64,000 bases of DNA from Beta vulgaris subsp. vulgaris (lineage: Eukaryota > Streptophyta > Magnoliopsida > Caryophyllales > Amaranthaceae). Below are positions 44,964 through 58,968 of the stretch, in pieces (position 1 is the stretch's first letter; every line of letters begins with the position of its first letter). Made by a program: the position numbers and the translations under genes. The notes under the pieces are model-generated. The model worked only from the letters and a program-made list of their open reading frames with translations, was not told where the DNA came from and searched no databases. The stretch lies in NCBI RefSeq assembly GCF_026745355.1, contig NC_079203.1:41172992-41236991 (forward strand). The letters run 5' to 3'.

Positions 44964-46011
44964 TATTTAGCCAAATGGTTGTTGCAAAGAGAGAGAAAGA
45001 CTATTGGATGGTTCGGAAGCGAGAGATGACCCACCAGCTCTCATGTTGTTTTTTTAGTTATCTTTTTACCTTTTTCTTTTTTTTTTCATTAAACAAAAGG
45101 GAAACACCATTTTCCCTTTATTAATATATGTCGCTTCTCATAAACTTTTAAAGTTAAGAAACGGTTCCTCAATTTTGACATATTTACAAAACATTGTCGC
45201 ATGTATGTCGTGTCGTGTCGTTTGTAGTGTCCAAAACTCGAAACATTAGGTCAGGGGTGCGTCCATACGTCATAGGAAACAATTGATGCTTGATATACAA
45301 AACCTCTTAGCTTAGAAAGTAGTGGTTGAGTGTTCTACATATACTTGTCAAATTAGAAATATAATCTCTTATAAATAGTAAAAGTGTTATGATTTTCGAA
45401 AAACAATCGTTTTCACATTAACATTACTCCAACACTTTCTCTCTCTAGTTTATTTTCTTTAAACTTCTACAACTTCTCTTGAAGAGATTTCACTTCACAA
45501 ACATTCAATTTTCTCTTTTAACACGGATTTACTAACATCACAACATGAGATGTTCATTTACAACTAAACGAATACATATCACCAAAAAATAACTGAAGGC
45601 TATAGTAACCAATAGTCAATACTACCATATATGTTCTTTTATATTAAACAAACTTCTCAAAACTAATATAAAATGTACATTTACAATTATTGAGCAAAGA
45701 AAACAGGACATAAAAGTTGGGAAAAAATCAAGGAGATTTTGAATTTTTAGAATAAAAAGGAATTGAATCGCAACAAAATAGAGATTTTAATCACTAAAAA
45801 ATAAAAAGAAATGAAATCTCAACGAAATATACATACGATTTGAGAAAACACATTGAAGCAACTCTTACAAATTATACATGGTAGCGATTTTTCTAATATA
45901 GTGTAACAAATAAGATTCAAGCCTAAATTTCGGTGAAAATACCTATTTAATTAGGTTTATTTTCCAATTAGTGGATAGACAATATTTCTTTTGTTTTCTA
46001 AATATTCTCGA
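44961..46011. other. Gene-free stretch
   Basis: AT-rich. TCGTGTCGTGTCG motifs near 45210 resemble those at 38550. No credible coding sequence. Confidence 0.4.
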
Positions 46012-46430
46012 TCTCATTCACTATTCAAGTGATTCGAAAATTCACTATTCGGGTTTGAGCTAGCTCGACTCGACTCATTAGTATCATTTTGAGTCGAGTT
46101 TTAGTTGAGTCGAGCTCACTCGAGACAATTTTCATCCGAGCTTTAACCGAGTCGAGTTTTGACCAAGTAGAATTCGAGTACCTTACATGTGTCTTATCTT
46201 AAAAACAACAATAAAGTAGAAAAATGTTGAATTTAAGTATTTTGCTATTGATAATTTGGGTATTCGAGCTTCTCAGGAATTTTCGAGTCGAATATCAAAT
46301 TGCTCAACTCGACTCACCAACATCTCAAGTCGACCTCGAGTTCTATTCGAGCTCACTCGAATAGAGTTTTAATTGAATCGATCTCGAGTTGCTCACGAGT
46401 TGTCTCGTCTCATTACCACCCTAATACAAT
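46012..46430 (+). repeat. Dispersed TCGAGT-rich repeat, left copy
   Basis: Dense in GAGTCGAG/CTCGACTCG motifs. The order of landmarks (GAGTCGAGTTTTGACCAAGTAGA, ATAAAGTAGAAAAAT, GTATTTTGCTATTGATAATTTGGGTATTCGAGCTTCTC) matches 56930-57275 in inverted orientation. It runs into the start of an 83-codon frame that is not a gene. Confidence 0.75.
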
Positions 46431-47180
46431 AATACTTCCTACATTGCATTTTACAAAGGTAGACGATCGGTCGGAAATATGTGAATATGGAGAGAGGATT
46501 GCCGATCCCAAAGCAAAGGTGGAGGACCATGAAGTAGATGAAGATCACTGAAATGAATCAAAAGAAGATACGATAATGGGCACATGTATTACTGGGTACA
46601 GATACAGGTACATGTAGGTAAAGGTAGAGAAGTTCAGCACATATACATACACATTACACATTACACATTACACATTACACACATAGGGTCGGGAGAAACA
46701 GATTTGCAGCAGATACACTGAAGCTGTGCTGCTCTATTCTTTCTCTTCTCTCGACAATTAAAGCCCTATAAATGTCATTATCTCTCTTTTCTGACAATAC
46801 CACTTCTCATGTTGGATTTTTGTCCCCATTTCTGCACTATCACCACCCACGTGCGCTGCGTTTCTTCACCCTTTTTCTTTTTATTCTTCATCATCCTTCC
46901 TTTTATTTTACTTTTATCTGGAGTACTAATCTAATCTAATTTTATAAGTTTTAAGTATTTAACTCTCACGTGCCGGCCATTCTTTAAGAGTCAATCTTTG
47001 ATGGCTAAATATATAGCACCCATCCCTATGGCTATGGGCCTATGGCCCTAGCAATGGCCTTGTGTTCACTCCTTATTCTTCGGGAAAGCTATGCTTTATT
47101 AGAACCTTTATGTTGCTATCACAATAGTTATCTTATTTAACTTTCACTAAACTTATGATACTACTTACCTGAACTTATTT
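46431..47180. repeat. Gene-free stretch with an (ACATTAC)n microsatellite
   Basis: ACATTAC repeats about four times at 46650-46680. Otherwise AT-rich sequence without recognisable genes. Confidence 0.6.
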
Positions 47181-47381
47181 GAATTATTGAAACTTATCGA
47201 AATTGTTTATCTGAACTTATTCGAATTTATTAAAACTTAACTTATTTGAATTATTGAAACTTATCGAAATTGTTTATGTGAACTTATTCGAATTTATTAA
47301 AACTTAACTTATTTGAATTATTGAAACTTATCGAAATTGTTTATGTGAACTTATTCGAATTTATTGAAACTTAAAGTAATG
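47181..47381 (+). repeat. 67-bp tandem repeat, three copies
   Basis: GAATTATTGAAACTTATCGA starts at 47181, 47248 and 47315, an exact 67-bp period with only one or two differences between units. Confidence 0.95.
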
Positions 47382-48253
47382 ATAACTTTAAGTTATTGAA
47401 ACGAAATAAATTTATTACAAATTTTTCTTTTAAAATAAGTTGAATAAAACACAAACTTAGTAATCCTTGTTAAAGCTAAACGAATCATTTGAGAGGGGTT
47501 TGAATTGGTTCAAGTCAATTCGATTCATACCTTGTTTAGTTGATATGTTGTTTGTTCTAGGGTTGGGTCGAGACATATTTGGATTCCAAATTTTGAAATT
47601 CACTAAATTTTTGTCCCCTTCTAATTAAGTGAGTTGGGTCTGAGTTCAATTCAAAACAATATCATATCATCTGATTTTTCAGAGTAATTCTAAATTAGAT
47701 TATTTTAAATTTAGTCAGTTTTAGCATGTTGTATTAGCATGTTGTATAATCCTTTGGTTGACATGGAACAACCAAGGAACGTGTACTTTATTTCTCACAT
47801 GCTTCCCATTCTCTAAGAGTCAATTTCTGCTGGCTACAGCACCCAGCCCTATGGGCCTAGCATTTCGCCTTTTGGGCTTGTGTTCACTCCTTGTTCAGTT
47901 GATTGCCTTAGAAAAGCTACTCTTAATTGATAATAAAAATTGCATTAAACTGCTATCATTATGAATTAATGATGGTAATTACAAAAGACTACAATATAAA
48001 CACTATCTATATATGTGAGACATGCACTTATGGCATCAAATTGACAGAGATTTATTACTCCTCAGCTCAAATAAAGAGTAAATTTCTTATTTCATGCAAT
48101 TTACCCAATTCTTATTCTATTTGATACCCAAGAAACCAACAAGATGGAAAGATACAAGACGATAACAGAGAAAAACCCGGATCATCCTGAATTATGAATG
48201 TTATAGCTGTGCTTGCCTTCTCAAGGTGTTCACATCTAATGTTCTTTATGTAA
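47382..48253. other. Intergenic region and 3' flank of the omega-amidase gene
   Basis: No credible gene. The 3' untranslated region of the omega-amidase gene (minus strand) must lie in its right part. GCTTCCCATTCTCTAAGAGTC at about 47803 echoes a sequence near 46980, an old local repeat. Confidence 0.4.
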
Positions 48254-51200
48254 TTACGATCTTAGAACATCCACTACTTGGTAAAGATCCCCTCGGCGTT
48301 GCTTCTCCAATGGGAGATTAGTCCTATTTATGGACAAGACAAATCAAAACAGCAAAATTAACTAGTTAATATATGCATTACAGAAACACTTGTGCAGGAA
48401 GAAAACATGAATTAGCAAGGAAAGAAAAAGGTTCCAAGTGAAGTTGTTTTCACCTTCGGAGTTCCATCAATGAATAATCAATCTCAGCTATTATGATCTC
48501 CTCATCATGTTCTGTTGTAGCCAAGACTTCTCCAAACTGCCAATTGAGTAAATGATTTCTCAGTTCAGCAATTTCATATAGAATTATAAGCAGTGAGGGG
48601 AAACTACAACTACACTGATAAGCCAACACTTCTTTATACTGCTAAATGAATGAAAGACTTCTTTAGACTTCAATTAAATGTAGTATTAGTCGAAGGGGCC
48701 AAGGATACTCCATTCTTCTGTTCGTATATTGACGAATTCCTTGTAAAGTTCAGTTGTTCTTGTGGTGTCAGTTATTGCATTTATATGAGAGAGAAGGATG
48801 TGAATTACATTTTCTGCAAAACACAAAAAAGAAAAAGGAAAAAGGAACAAGAGGGCGAGATGCAGCCATGCAGGTTATGTATCCTTGAAAACGACTCATG
48901 GTTCTGCAAAACATATTTTTCTCCTATATGAAATATTGCTTTCCGTTGTTTCGGGAAAAATCAATTCTTACTTGCATTTCTGCTGCACACCAGAGACAGA
49001 GGGGGACTTGGGAAAGATAATAGAAAGAGATGAGAATTAGTTCAAGGCAAATTTAGAACAAGTGCAATAACTCACTGGTCCAACGAGTGTGGAGTGACCC
49101 CAAGCAACATAACCAGCACCAGCATCGCGTGCAGGCGAGCAAGTGGCTACGTATAGCTGTCATTTGCAACGGAATATCACATAAGTTTGCAACAGAAATA
49201 AGCCAATAATTCATGTAAGCTAAAATCAAAGCATGCCTTATAGACTTCCAATCTTATCATGCAAGCAATCCTCGAATCTTTAACGTATCATGCAATTAGA
49301 CCCCAAGTTCATTACGTAATTACATTCTCAATTAACCCGTGTATTTATCGCATCAGTATAGAATCTAGAGATATTCCCTAAATCCAGGTTTCTATAACAT
49401 GTACATATAAAGAATGCTACCACTCCTCACCCCTTCAGAATTGGTTCGATTGCAAAGGACGCTCATCCTCTGGACCAACATCCCAAGAAAGATAGGTCAC
49501 CTGGAAAAAGTAAGGTTCATTGCAGAAATTTCCATCCCATCCTCCCCTCTTTTTTTTTAATAGAAGTACATGTTATGCAGAAGGACGAAGTTCTTTTAGG
49601 CAGTTGTAAAATCCTTTCTTACAGCACCTCTGTCCTGACTTCCTAACTATGACATTGTATTCACGAGTTCTAGTTCGACTATTACAAGGTCAACTCTTCA
49701 GATATAGTTTTTTCGTTTCAAAAGAAGAAAAGAAATTGCATTTCCTACACAATATATTTCATGCAACGCACGCATAAATACTGATGCCAAGCACATGTAT
49801 TAGCTAATGCTGAAACATAAAGGTCTTGAAGTTACCTGATTATCTACAGCCCTGCAAAAAGAACACAAGAAAATGCATTCTCAATAAGAAAACAGTAATA
49901 GAGAAGAAATTGATGGACAATGAAGTTTCAAAAAAGAGCAAATGGGGCCCAAATAAGCTCCAATCATGTACTGGAATCAGGAAATTCAAAAGAAAGAGCG
50001 AGTTTTATTGCAAATGGGAGTGACAATATTATTGCTATCATATAGCAAGATGCAAACTCTATGAGTCAATAAGACATTGTTTAGGCAATCACCAAAATCG
50101 GTGGTTACTGGTTCATATCATATTCAGTAATGATAAGAAGCTTAAATTTTAGGATTCATCAGCAAATGTCTAAGTAAGCTATTGCAGATTTCTCCCAATA
50201 GTCAACGGATCTTACATGTAAGAAGGCTGCTCTGTGTAAGTAGTATGTTACAACAATTCAAACAAGATCTTCCGGAGAGGTTACGGAAGGTCAAGGCGTT
50301 TATGCAGCCTTACCCCTAAGCAAAGAGTACGTTTTTCACTAGACGATCAAAGAAGACATCTATACACATAGTATACATTATGTGCCATATTCAATTATGT
50401 GTTATAAAATCTAAGAAAAAAAAACTGCAAAGAGCGTAAATGTAGTTTCTCTTCACATCAGATTTATACCATCTAAAACATTTTGGCCATATTAAATAAC
50501 CAGTGACTATGATGCTTAAAGAGATATCACGTACATAATAGAAATCTATATTTGTGAAATAATGACTTGACAGATCTGACAATTGCCTGGTAACTGTGAA
50601 ATGATTTCCTTCTGACTCAGGACACAGCCAATAAAATATTTAATATTTCTCCCCCATACTTTCAGTCTCCACTCTTTCTTAATTACTCTAACTCTGGCTG
50701 TACCCTGCACAATCTTGTTTTAGAAGAAAATTCTGTTCTACCACAGTACTACGGCCATTCTTAAATGGATATCATCAATTACCAATGATCATCACATAAA
50801 GTTAGAATCAACCAAGCGCAGAATTAAAACCTCTGAAGCTCAGCTGACATTAACTTCCATTGATCGTCCTTAACTATCCTCTCTGAAAGCTACATTAGTG
50901 AATTTAATATATGAAGACAATCAATTAACAATCGTACTAATATATCAAGAAATTGAAGATGCATCATTCGAGAAGAAGAATGACTCAAGAAGTGAGGAAA
51001 GACAGATGGTGCACAAAACCTTGCCCTCTGAAGCAATTCCCAGTGCAGTGGTCCAGTAGTCATGTTAAACGCTCCAGGGTAGCACAATAAATGAGCTCCT
51101 GATGTGGAGAGAAGAAGTGTCACCACAATTTCCTTATAGAATCCAACACGACCAAGCCAAATTTAATTATAGTACTACTTATAAGACAATCACTCCTGTG

Positions 51201-54200
51201 ATTTGATTCATAAAAAGGGTGATTTGTGTACCCAACATTAGAGAAAAGGCAATTATGATCAGCAATCTGTTAGTAGCTACCCAACAAGATTCCAATAGAA
51301 AAGACTAAAGAAAACATCATGAGCAGGGGATTCCCCCCCCCCCCCCCAATGAGCGGGTTCAAGAATTAATAAGCCACTGATATACTCCACTTAAGAAGAA
51401 CCAGAGAATAGTCTCAAAACAGGACATATATCATTGTTTGACAAAAAGTAAAATTTAAGAGAGACTAGAGGTAAACTAATTGGCAACTGTGAAATATGAA
51501 CATGCAAATCCACCAGAATTATAAGGGTAGATCCGTAGATACCTCTTGCAGCATATAAAATAGCCAATTCTTGAAAGCGGATGTCATAACAGATGCCAAT
51601 TCCAATGCGCCCAACCTCTGATCATCAAAACTGAGACACATCATCCAAAGCACTTAAAAGTTCCACATAACAGAAAAGAAGGCAGTTTGCGAAGACAAGC
51701 AAGATCCTTTTAATAGCAAGGTTGATATAGTAAGAGCCAGCCAAGGATCCTCCCTAATCTGTAGATCAGAATCTAGAATTTTACATGCTAAAACCCATTT
51801 TGCCAGAATGATTAACAGTTTAACACCAATGATATGCTCAGAGTTCTAAAATTCAAACAAAAAACTCATAACAATCCATCAACAATCAACGAGTGATGAA
51901 TAAAATATCCATAAGAAAGAACATTTATAGAGGATGATGAAGCACATTAACATTAACCTTCTCCTTTCTCTTTTATATAAATCTTCACTTAGAATTTAAT
52001 GATTGTCATATATACTTCATTTGTAATCTCTATAACATGATCATGTTCTTTATAATAACCTTTCAAAAATTTCTGGATAACAGAGTACAAAATTATAATT
52101 ATCCTAGGTTCAGTATCAATTAATTTTGAATCTTAGAATCTTGATATTGAGTTTGACAGCATTCTCACCACTCACCACTCACCACTATAGTGGGTTTGGG
52201 GAGGTATCTCCGTTAGTCACCGTCAAGTTCTATGAGTGTTAGAATCAAAAGGTGGTCCCAGAAGCAAACCTCTGCACAATTAGGGTCGACCAAAGCAATG
52301 GGATGTATGATATGCATAGAGTCCTACAGATACATATTAACAGCAACATGACAATGCAATTTCAAAGTGCAACTACTACCTGTATCCTGATTACACAAAG
52401 GACATGCTTCTTGGTAAATTTAAAGCCTCCCACAAAAAGAAGAAACAATTTATATTTAAATAGATAAAGTGAGAGAGAGAAAGAGCACCAAGAAACACCT
52501 TCAATACTAAAATATCTGATCACATAAAATTCTTATGGACATGTTTGCATCAAACCTGTATCTACAACTGTAGGAGCCTCTCCTGCTGTAAGGGTTTGTG
52601 ATTCTTTAAAAGTAATCTTCCCAGGAATATCGATATCAAACAGGTGTATCTGTAGTTGGAAAACAGTTCAGAAATGGACTACGTTCAAGCATCCAAAAGA
52701 GAGGGGGGGAAAGATGGCATATGAGAGACAGACATCCAGGGCTAGAATATTAAGTGTTACCTTCCTGTGTTTAGCAATTAGCTTTCCATCAGTATCAAAG
52801 ACACAGCATGTATTATGCAACCGATCCCCACAGCGTTCTGGGATGGAGCCCCCAACTATTGTGATCTTCAAGGCACGAGAAACTTCAGAAAGCATTGCTG
52901 TCGAAGGAGATGCATCACCACCAGCATCTATATCTTCAGCATACACTGGGAAGCTATCATTTGAATATGGACTATTCCAGATCTCCTGAAATGATACAAA
53001 CACCAATATCATCATGAAGTCCATTGGCCATTGGCCATTGCTCATGAAGAAAACACACACAGGTCTTCCTGATCAACGTATCCAATGTGTTACTTTGACC
53101 TTCCAACACAAAGGTCAGCTAATCCATGAATAAAGAAATCCTTTCTTGTTAATAACCTTCTTTTTGAGGTAATTAATAACCTATGTTAATAACATCAAGT
53201 TGATGAAGTGTATATTGATAAATGATAACCGAAGTTGATGAAGCCCTGTGAATCTCGGTTATCAACAAAGAGTTTCTCCGCATCATTCAAGGCTGGCATC
53301 ACTCCCGCTCATGGTCTCCTTTTGTGTGAATATACTACAATATCTTGCTATATTTTCTCTCACTAGAAAAATCTCTCCCTCACCTTGACTATTGTTTGCC
53401 TCTGCTACTTGTTTGCCTCCACTTTGTGTATTGAAAATATGTCGAATGGATTTGCAATTTCATTTATTGGTGTTGTTGTCATATCTATTAGCACTAGTAA
53501 GACTAACATTGACACTTCTATTACTACAACTACCATTTGTCCACATCTTTTTTGGCCCTACTTTTACCTTTTACTACAGATGTGATGTAATATAAATTTG
53601 ACACCTTGTGTGAATCATTTGCTTTTTGGAGGAGAGAGAGACTAGGTATAGTTTATGTGTTTGAATGGGTCACATAAAGTGAACCAAGAGAGGGAAGGTG
53701 GGGTAAGAAAGGATAACATGAGAAAAAATTTACCAAAAGAGAAATAAAGTGAAGTGGGGCAGCACAAAAGGACATGAATGAATGTAGAAAGAGAGTAGAT
53801 AAAAGAGAAGTGGAGGGAGTATTGTAGATGTCCTTACTATGTTTCAACAGTATGTACTCGTGGAAAATCTTTAAGATTCTGGATGGTATGTAAAGTAGCC
53901 TCCCTAGTAATAAAAAGGTACAAGGCTAGAGGTAGTGTTGACTTGAAACCTCATACCCTTCTCTAAAGTACACAAAATCTATAGAAGCATGTGATCACCC
54001 TTGCTTCTGCTAGGTTTTTTCATTAGATAGATTTCAAGTAGAATTGATATCTTCTAGTCAGCTGTATGCAAGGAAAAAAGATAGCGGATGCGGTCACGAT
54101 CGCGGAAGCAGTTTGTAACGGATGAATGGAACGGATCGCAGTCGACACGGCATGAATTTTTTCAAAAATTTCACATTAATATGTTCTAACCTTATTTGCA

Positions 54201-56461
54201 TTGTTTTAGTTTATAAAGCATTATTACAGCATAATATAGTCAAATCTACTACAATATCATATTTCATCAGCTATATAGCTAATTCATAAAATATTTTGGG
54301 CCAATGTTTGAAAAGAACGGATGTAACGGGGATAAAAACGTTCTGATGCGGCGAGTTCGCGTTACGAAACGGACAACGCGGCAAGAAGTATGTAATTTTA
54401 ATTATGGAGTTCCGTAATGGGATTTTGCGGAGCACTTAATCCAAAATCCGTTACAGAACGGTCGTTTTGTAATGGAGCGGGAGAATTTTAATTCCATGGT
54501 TGTTTTATGTATGCCTCTAGCAGGAAGTACCTTACACTTTACATGCTTTCTATCTATGGAGCAGTTGCATATACTTCCACAAAAATAGTCTCCACGAATA
54601 CAATTATACAAACATATCTAGATCAGATTCTCTTGTGAAAAAAACCACCTAATACATAGCAAGATATATTTGTATTGAAATTTAAACAATTTACAATAGA
54701 ACACTTGAACTACTACAATCTTAAGGACTTCTAAGATGAATTAAGCATCCAAAATAGTAGCAATAGATGTGCAAGAGATAATAAGGGTAAAAGTTTCAGA
54801 ACATAATATGCCACGTAAAATTTAAGATGAATGAGTCCTGTTTTCTGTAATGTATGGGACCAGAAAAGTTCTAGACAACAATATAAGTATTTTGTACATG
54901 CTCAAAAAACTTTCTCTAAGAACTCAAAACAAAAATTTCCCGCCATCAAATGCGGTTTCATACAAGGTTGTGGCAATACTGACCACTTGCTTTAGTAGGA
55001 TTACAAGTTACAAACACCGCACCTACAAGTATCTATATGTCTAGCTTATCACCCAGTGTTACCATTTTTGTGGAACATTTAATTTAACTTTCAATACCAC
55101 TGTAATCCTAGATTCCTGGGTCAGAGGATTGCAGCACAACCACATTTTAAGTAAAAGCACATAAATTCTTGACAGAAATTTCAATTCTCTTCATATATCA
55201 CCATATATCTCCTACAGTTTAAGCAAAACTACAGCACTTTCCAACTGGATCCGGAAAAACTCAAATTCCAAAATTCTTAAAAACATACCATCAACTTTCT
55301 ACAACAGGGTGCTAACCACGCATTGCCAGACCAATATATCCCTTTCACCTCAGATATGAAATTCAAGATACAAAACAACAACCTATGTAGAATACACAGG
55401 CTACCAACCCAGGCCAAAAGAATTCAGGTAGTTATCACATAATAACCCAAAAAATCCAACTCCAAAAGTAAGTAAACAACCTGTACACGACCTTATGCCC
55501 GTCCATATCACGTATACACATCCTATGCCCCAAATTTTACTCCCGTCATCAAGAAACTTAAGATTATCTCTCTATATACTTTGTAGTCTGTAGGAAGTGA
55601 ATCCAACTCGGCCACAAGCAATTTAGGCAATGAGCACATATACATACTCCTAGACATTCAACCCAAATTTTCTAAAATATAATACTTTTATGCCAGAAGA
55701 TCAAATCGCTACAGAGTTCAACCACAAAAATACATCCAGTAAGCAGAAAATGAAAACAATTTATTGGCAATTTCAACTCTATACATCCCAGAACCATAGT
55801 TATCATACTTGATAAAACTAGTATTCAGAAAAAGATGAACAAACAATGATCAGTGATCAACAATTTCAGCACAAGCCCGACATCCCCGTCCAGCCGACCG
55901 TCTCCGAAAAAAGAAGAACAAAGGTAAAGGATTAGCAACACTGAATGCAAACTTACAGGCAAAACAACTAGCTTGGCACCCTTTTGAGCAGCATCCTCAA
56001 TAGCCTTTCTAGCATGATCAATGTTCCTTGCTTTATCCGCTGTCACAGAAAGCTGGCAAAGCCCTATTTTAAACTGCCCACCAAAATTATCAAAGAAAAC
56101 AGTAAACCCCAATTACCAAATTTGAAAACCCACCTCAAATTATCAATTAAAAGTAATAATTAAAGAAACCCACAATTTTTTAGAGAAAAAAAGAGGTCAC
56201 CTTTGTGATTGGAGGAGTGGGCAATTGAAGTGCAGGAGGAACCCTAGCTTGTTCGGATTTGATATATGATGATGCCATTGTTGTTGTTGAATACTTCAAA
56301 TTGTTGGGTTTTGATGGTTTCAAATGGGTGTTGATTACTTTATTGGAGATGGGAAGAGAAGAAGAATGAAAAGGAGTTGAGGTCCGATGAAGATTGAAGA
56401 GAGAAGTTGAGTAGCAGTTGGAAATCCTAGTGTTGAGAAGTGTTCTTCCTGCAATGTTCAT
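48254..56461 (-). CDS. Omega-amidase (nitrilase family, NIT2/NLP3-like), chloroplast-targeted, 10 exons, 366 aa
   Basis: Hydrolyses omega-amides such as alpha-ketoglutaramate to 2-oxoacids and ammonia. Exons (minus): 56201-56461, 55957-56073, 52761-52985, 52556-52649, 51543-51617, 51020-51098, 49836-49851 (16 nt), 49076-49156, 48454-48536, 48254-48323. All introns are GT-AG and the joined frame is open for 367 codons including the stop. The nitrilase catalytic triad is present: Glu127 ([12 protein letters not shown], split by intron 2), Lys201 ([15 protein letters not shown], at an exon boundary) and Cys242 ([12 protein letters not shown]). The C-terminus ends [15 protein letters not shown]. 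The first 61 residues are Ser/Thr/Asn-rich and basic, like a transit peptide, before [15 protein letters not shown] chose the ATG at 56461 because it gives a transit peptide of usual length; an in-frame ATG at 56554 is also open. Intron 2 is about 3 kb. Confidence 0.92.
51332..51347 (+). repeat. Poly(C) run in intron 5 of the omega-amidase gene
   Basis: An uninterrupted run of about 15 C in AT-rich intronic DNA (51331-51347); G-run in the transcribed strand. Confidence 0.8.
52986..55956 (-). other. Large intron 2 of the omega-amidase gene, with dispersed repeats
   Basis: About 3 kb. 53625-53825 is purine-rich and ends GGAGGGAGTATTG, like one Stowaway end. 54090-54490 is a GC-richer stretch with repeated GGATCG/CGGATGCGG/GAACGGATGTAACGG motifs, probably an old DNA element. 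No nested gene was seen. Confidence 0.5.
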
Positions 56462-56554
56462 TTCATCTGGTAATGTTTGTTTTTGGTAATATTCTGAAAA
56501 TGCAGGCGAAAAGCTAGGATATGCTTTACGAAGTAAGGCCGGATTATTTTGCAC

Positions 56555-56929
56555 TGAAGTAATGAAAATTCATTTTAACTTATTCTCTCTTATCATTTCA
56601 GTTCAGTTAGAAAGAATAAGGTATAGGTACTTTTTTTTAATTTGGACTCGTAAATCAAAATCAACTCAAAGTAGGAATGTTATTCAACACGAAGTGAACT
56701 CGATTCAAATCAGTTTTAACTGGAAGTCTGGAACATGCTTAATTGAGGATTGACTCAAATATTAAGGGACCAACTTGATCTCGCCTGCATTCTATTCATT
56801 TATACACTTTTCCACTTTCTTTCTCTTTCCTTGCCCTCATCACACTAATCTTACTTGCGTCCTCCATACTCCCCTTTATTGAACCATTACCACCGCGACC
56901 ATTGGTTGGAAGCATTTGATTTGACCAGG
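56555..56929. other. 5' flank of the omega-amidase gene
   Basis: Presumed promoter region on the minus strand. No confident TATA box or motif found. Confidence 0.3.
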
Positions 56930-57275
56930 GGTATAAATGAGACAAAATACTCGCAAGCTATTCGAGATCGACTTGATCAAAACTCGACTCATATGAGCTC
57001 TATCAACTTGAGGTATTAGCAAGTCGAGTTGAGCAACTCGATACTCAACTCAAAAACTCGTGAGAAGCTCGAATACTCAATTATCTATAGCAAAATACCT
57101 GCATTTGACTTATTTTCTACTTTATGGTTGCGTTTAGCACAAAACACTTGCTCGAAATCTACTTGGTTAAAACTCAACTCAAATGAGCTAGACTCAACTC
57201 GAGCTCAGTTCGAAATGCTACCAAGTCGAGTCGACCTAGCTCAAACTCGACTACATCATTTACACTCCTAAATCT
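56930..57275 (-). repeat. Dispersed TCGAGT-rich repeat, right copy (inverted)
   Basis: Inverted relative to 46012-46430, sharing the same order of landmarks on the minus strand (GAGTTTTAACCAAGTAGATTTC, CATAAAGTAGAAAATAAG, GTATTTTGCTATAGATAATTGAG). With the left copy it brackets the omega-amidase gene. Confidence 0.75.
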
Positions 57276-58840
57276 TACAGTTTGAATGACCGAGTACAAG
57301 GGTCTCCATAGACTCAGAACTCATCAATCTCAAAGATCCAATTGCCACCTCTATGTTTTGTTCGTTAATTTATAGAAGTATGTATTAGGTATGAGTTTAG
57401 ATTGACCAAAACCAATGTTTAATATTTGGTTGGAAAAATCATAATTTTCAAATTTATGCCTGAACTTGAGGCCCTCAAGCCAATATTGTTTATAAACATT
57501 GGGAATGGAAGAAGGTGTGTATGGCTCGTACTAACCTCGCGGGTATCCGAAACAAAAAGGAGTGAGAAAGGCAAGCAGGGGAAATCTAAGGGAAAAAATT
57601 GTCTCAATTAAGTGTTATTGACCATTGTTGATATTATTGAACAACCTATTGCACTTACATTGTTTTTTTTTTTTTTACAGAAACACCTACATTGTTGTTA
57701 GCGACCTTGTTATTGATGATATAAATTATACATTTGCAAACGTGAAAAGTAAAAATATGAAAAACTTTATAGAACGGAGGGAGTCTCTTGTTTTTGCATT
57801 AGTTAGTTATTAATTACATCATATTTTATTATGCAAATGCAATTTGTTAAGTTAATTAAATTAAAAAATTATAAGTCCTTATTGTATATGTCAATTTTAG
57901 CATATAGGAGTCAATCAAAGTAATAGAAGAAAAAGAAAGAAAAACAAACAGCAAAATGGTGTGGTAAAAAAAACTCCAATAATGGTGGATAAAAAACAAG
58001 AGTTGCAATGAATCTATCAATCCGGTATGGAAATACTATCGCCAATGTGGATCTCGAGTTATAATAATACAACTAGTTATTAGTCCCTGGCGATGTTCCG
58101 GATTAACTACATTTTCATGTTAAAAAATACCATCTAATGTTGCTTATATGACTTATTGCTTAGGTCTTTAGTATAGTAACTTGAGTTCATGTGGTCAAAT
58201 CTTACATGGAACATGTTTCTATTTTTTTAATGTGCATATACGATGATGACATGGAATGAAACAACTAAAAGGAGAGTGCTAGATGGCGTATAGACTTACC
58301 TAACAATGCTTTTTAATATATTATTGTAGATTGTAGATTGTAGATTATAGATTATAGATAATATGAATATAGATTATAACAATTTGAGTAATAGAATGCT
58401 TAAAAGAATAATTTTCATTAAGTAGTTTTCTTTAGAAAGAATGTCGTACTATGTCCCATCCCAATCTTGGACAAAAAAATTCAGTAAGAATTTTTGAAAA
58501 TGTTTTTCAAACTAATTCGGGAATCATTTTTAGGCTCAAATATAATTTTAGTCTAATTTAACCTTTAACCAGATACAACCTTAAAATCCAAACTAACCCG
58601 ATCTATTTTTTTATAAGTTTGGACACGAAATTACGACTCAAAAGTGAAACTCGACCCGATCCCTTTAGAAGCTAATATAAAAAAGCATGATCCAACCGGC
58701 AACCCCACCCCCAAATCCCCAAAAATGAACCGGTTTCTATCATTTTCTCCTCTTGCCCGCGTGCGTAATGTAGTTTATTTAGTTAATGTGGCGGTTATTT
58801 TTTCAATCAACAGAAAAAACTACCTTCTACCATCAATTCT
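57276..58840. other. Intergenic region upstream of the RWP-RK gene
   Basis: No credible coding sequence. 57770-57785 (AACGGAGGGAGTC) is a lone Stowaway-like end. 58325-58375 holds a short TAGATTGTAGATTATAGATTA repeat. Confidence 0.4.
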
Positions 58841-58848
58841 TATAAATC
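58841..58848 (+). promoter_or_regulatory. Candidate TATA box of the RWP-RK gene
   Basis: TATAAATC at 58841-58848, followed by a pyrimidine-rich stretch with CTCCCACTCTTCACTTCCC and then an A/C-rich leader. It is about 125 nt before the ATG, consistent with a transcription start near 58870-58880. Confidence 0.5.
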
Positions 58849-58968
58849 TCCCACTCTTCACTTCCCTCCAAATTTCTCTTCCCATATTAACTTTCCTTGA
58901 ACAAACATAATTACGCACTTACATTAACATACTACAAGACCTCCCCTAAATCCTAATATAAATTAGAC

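Noticed and set aside
52668..53060. Separate 130-codon nitrilase-like gene
   Set aside because: It is exon 3 of the omega-amidase gene read into its flanking introns.
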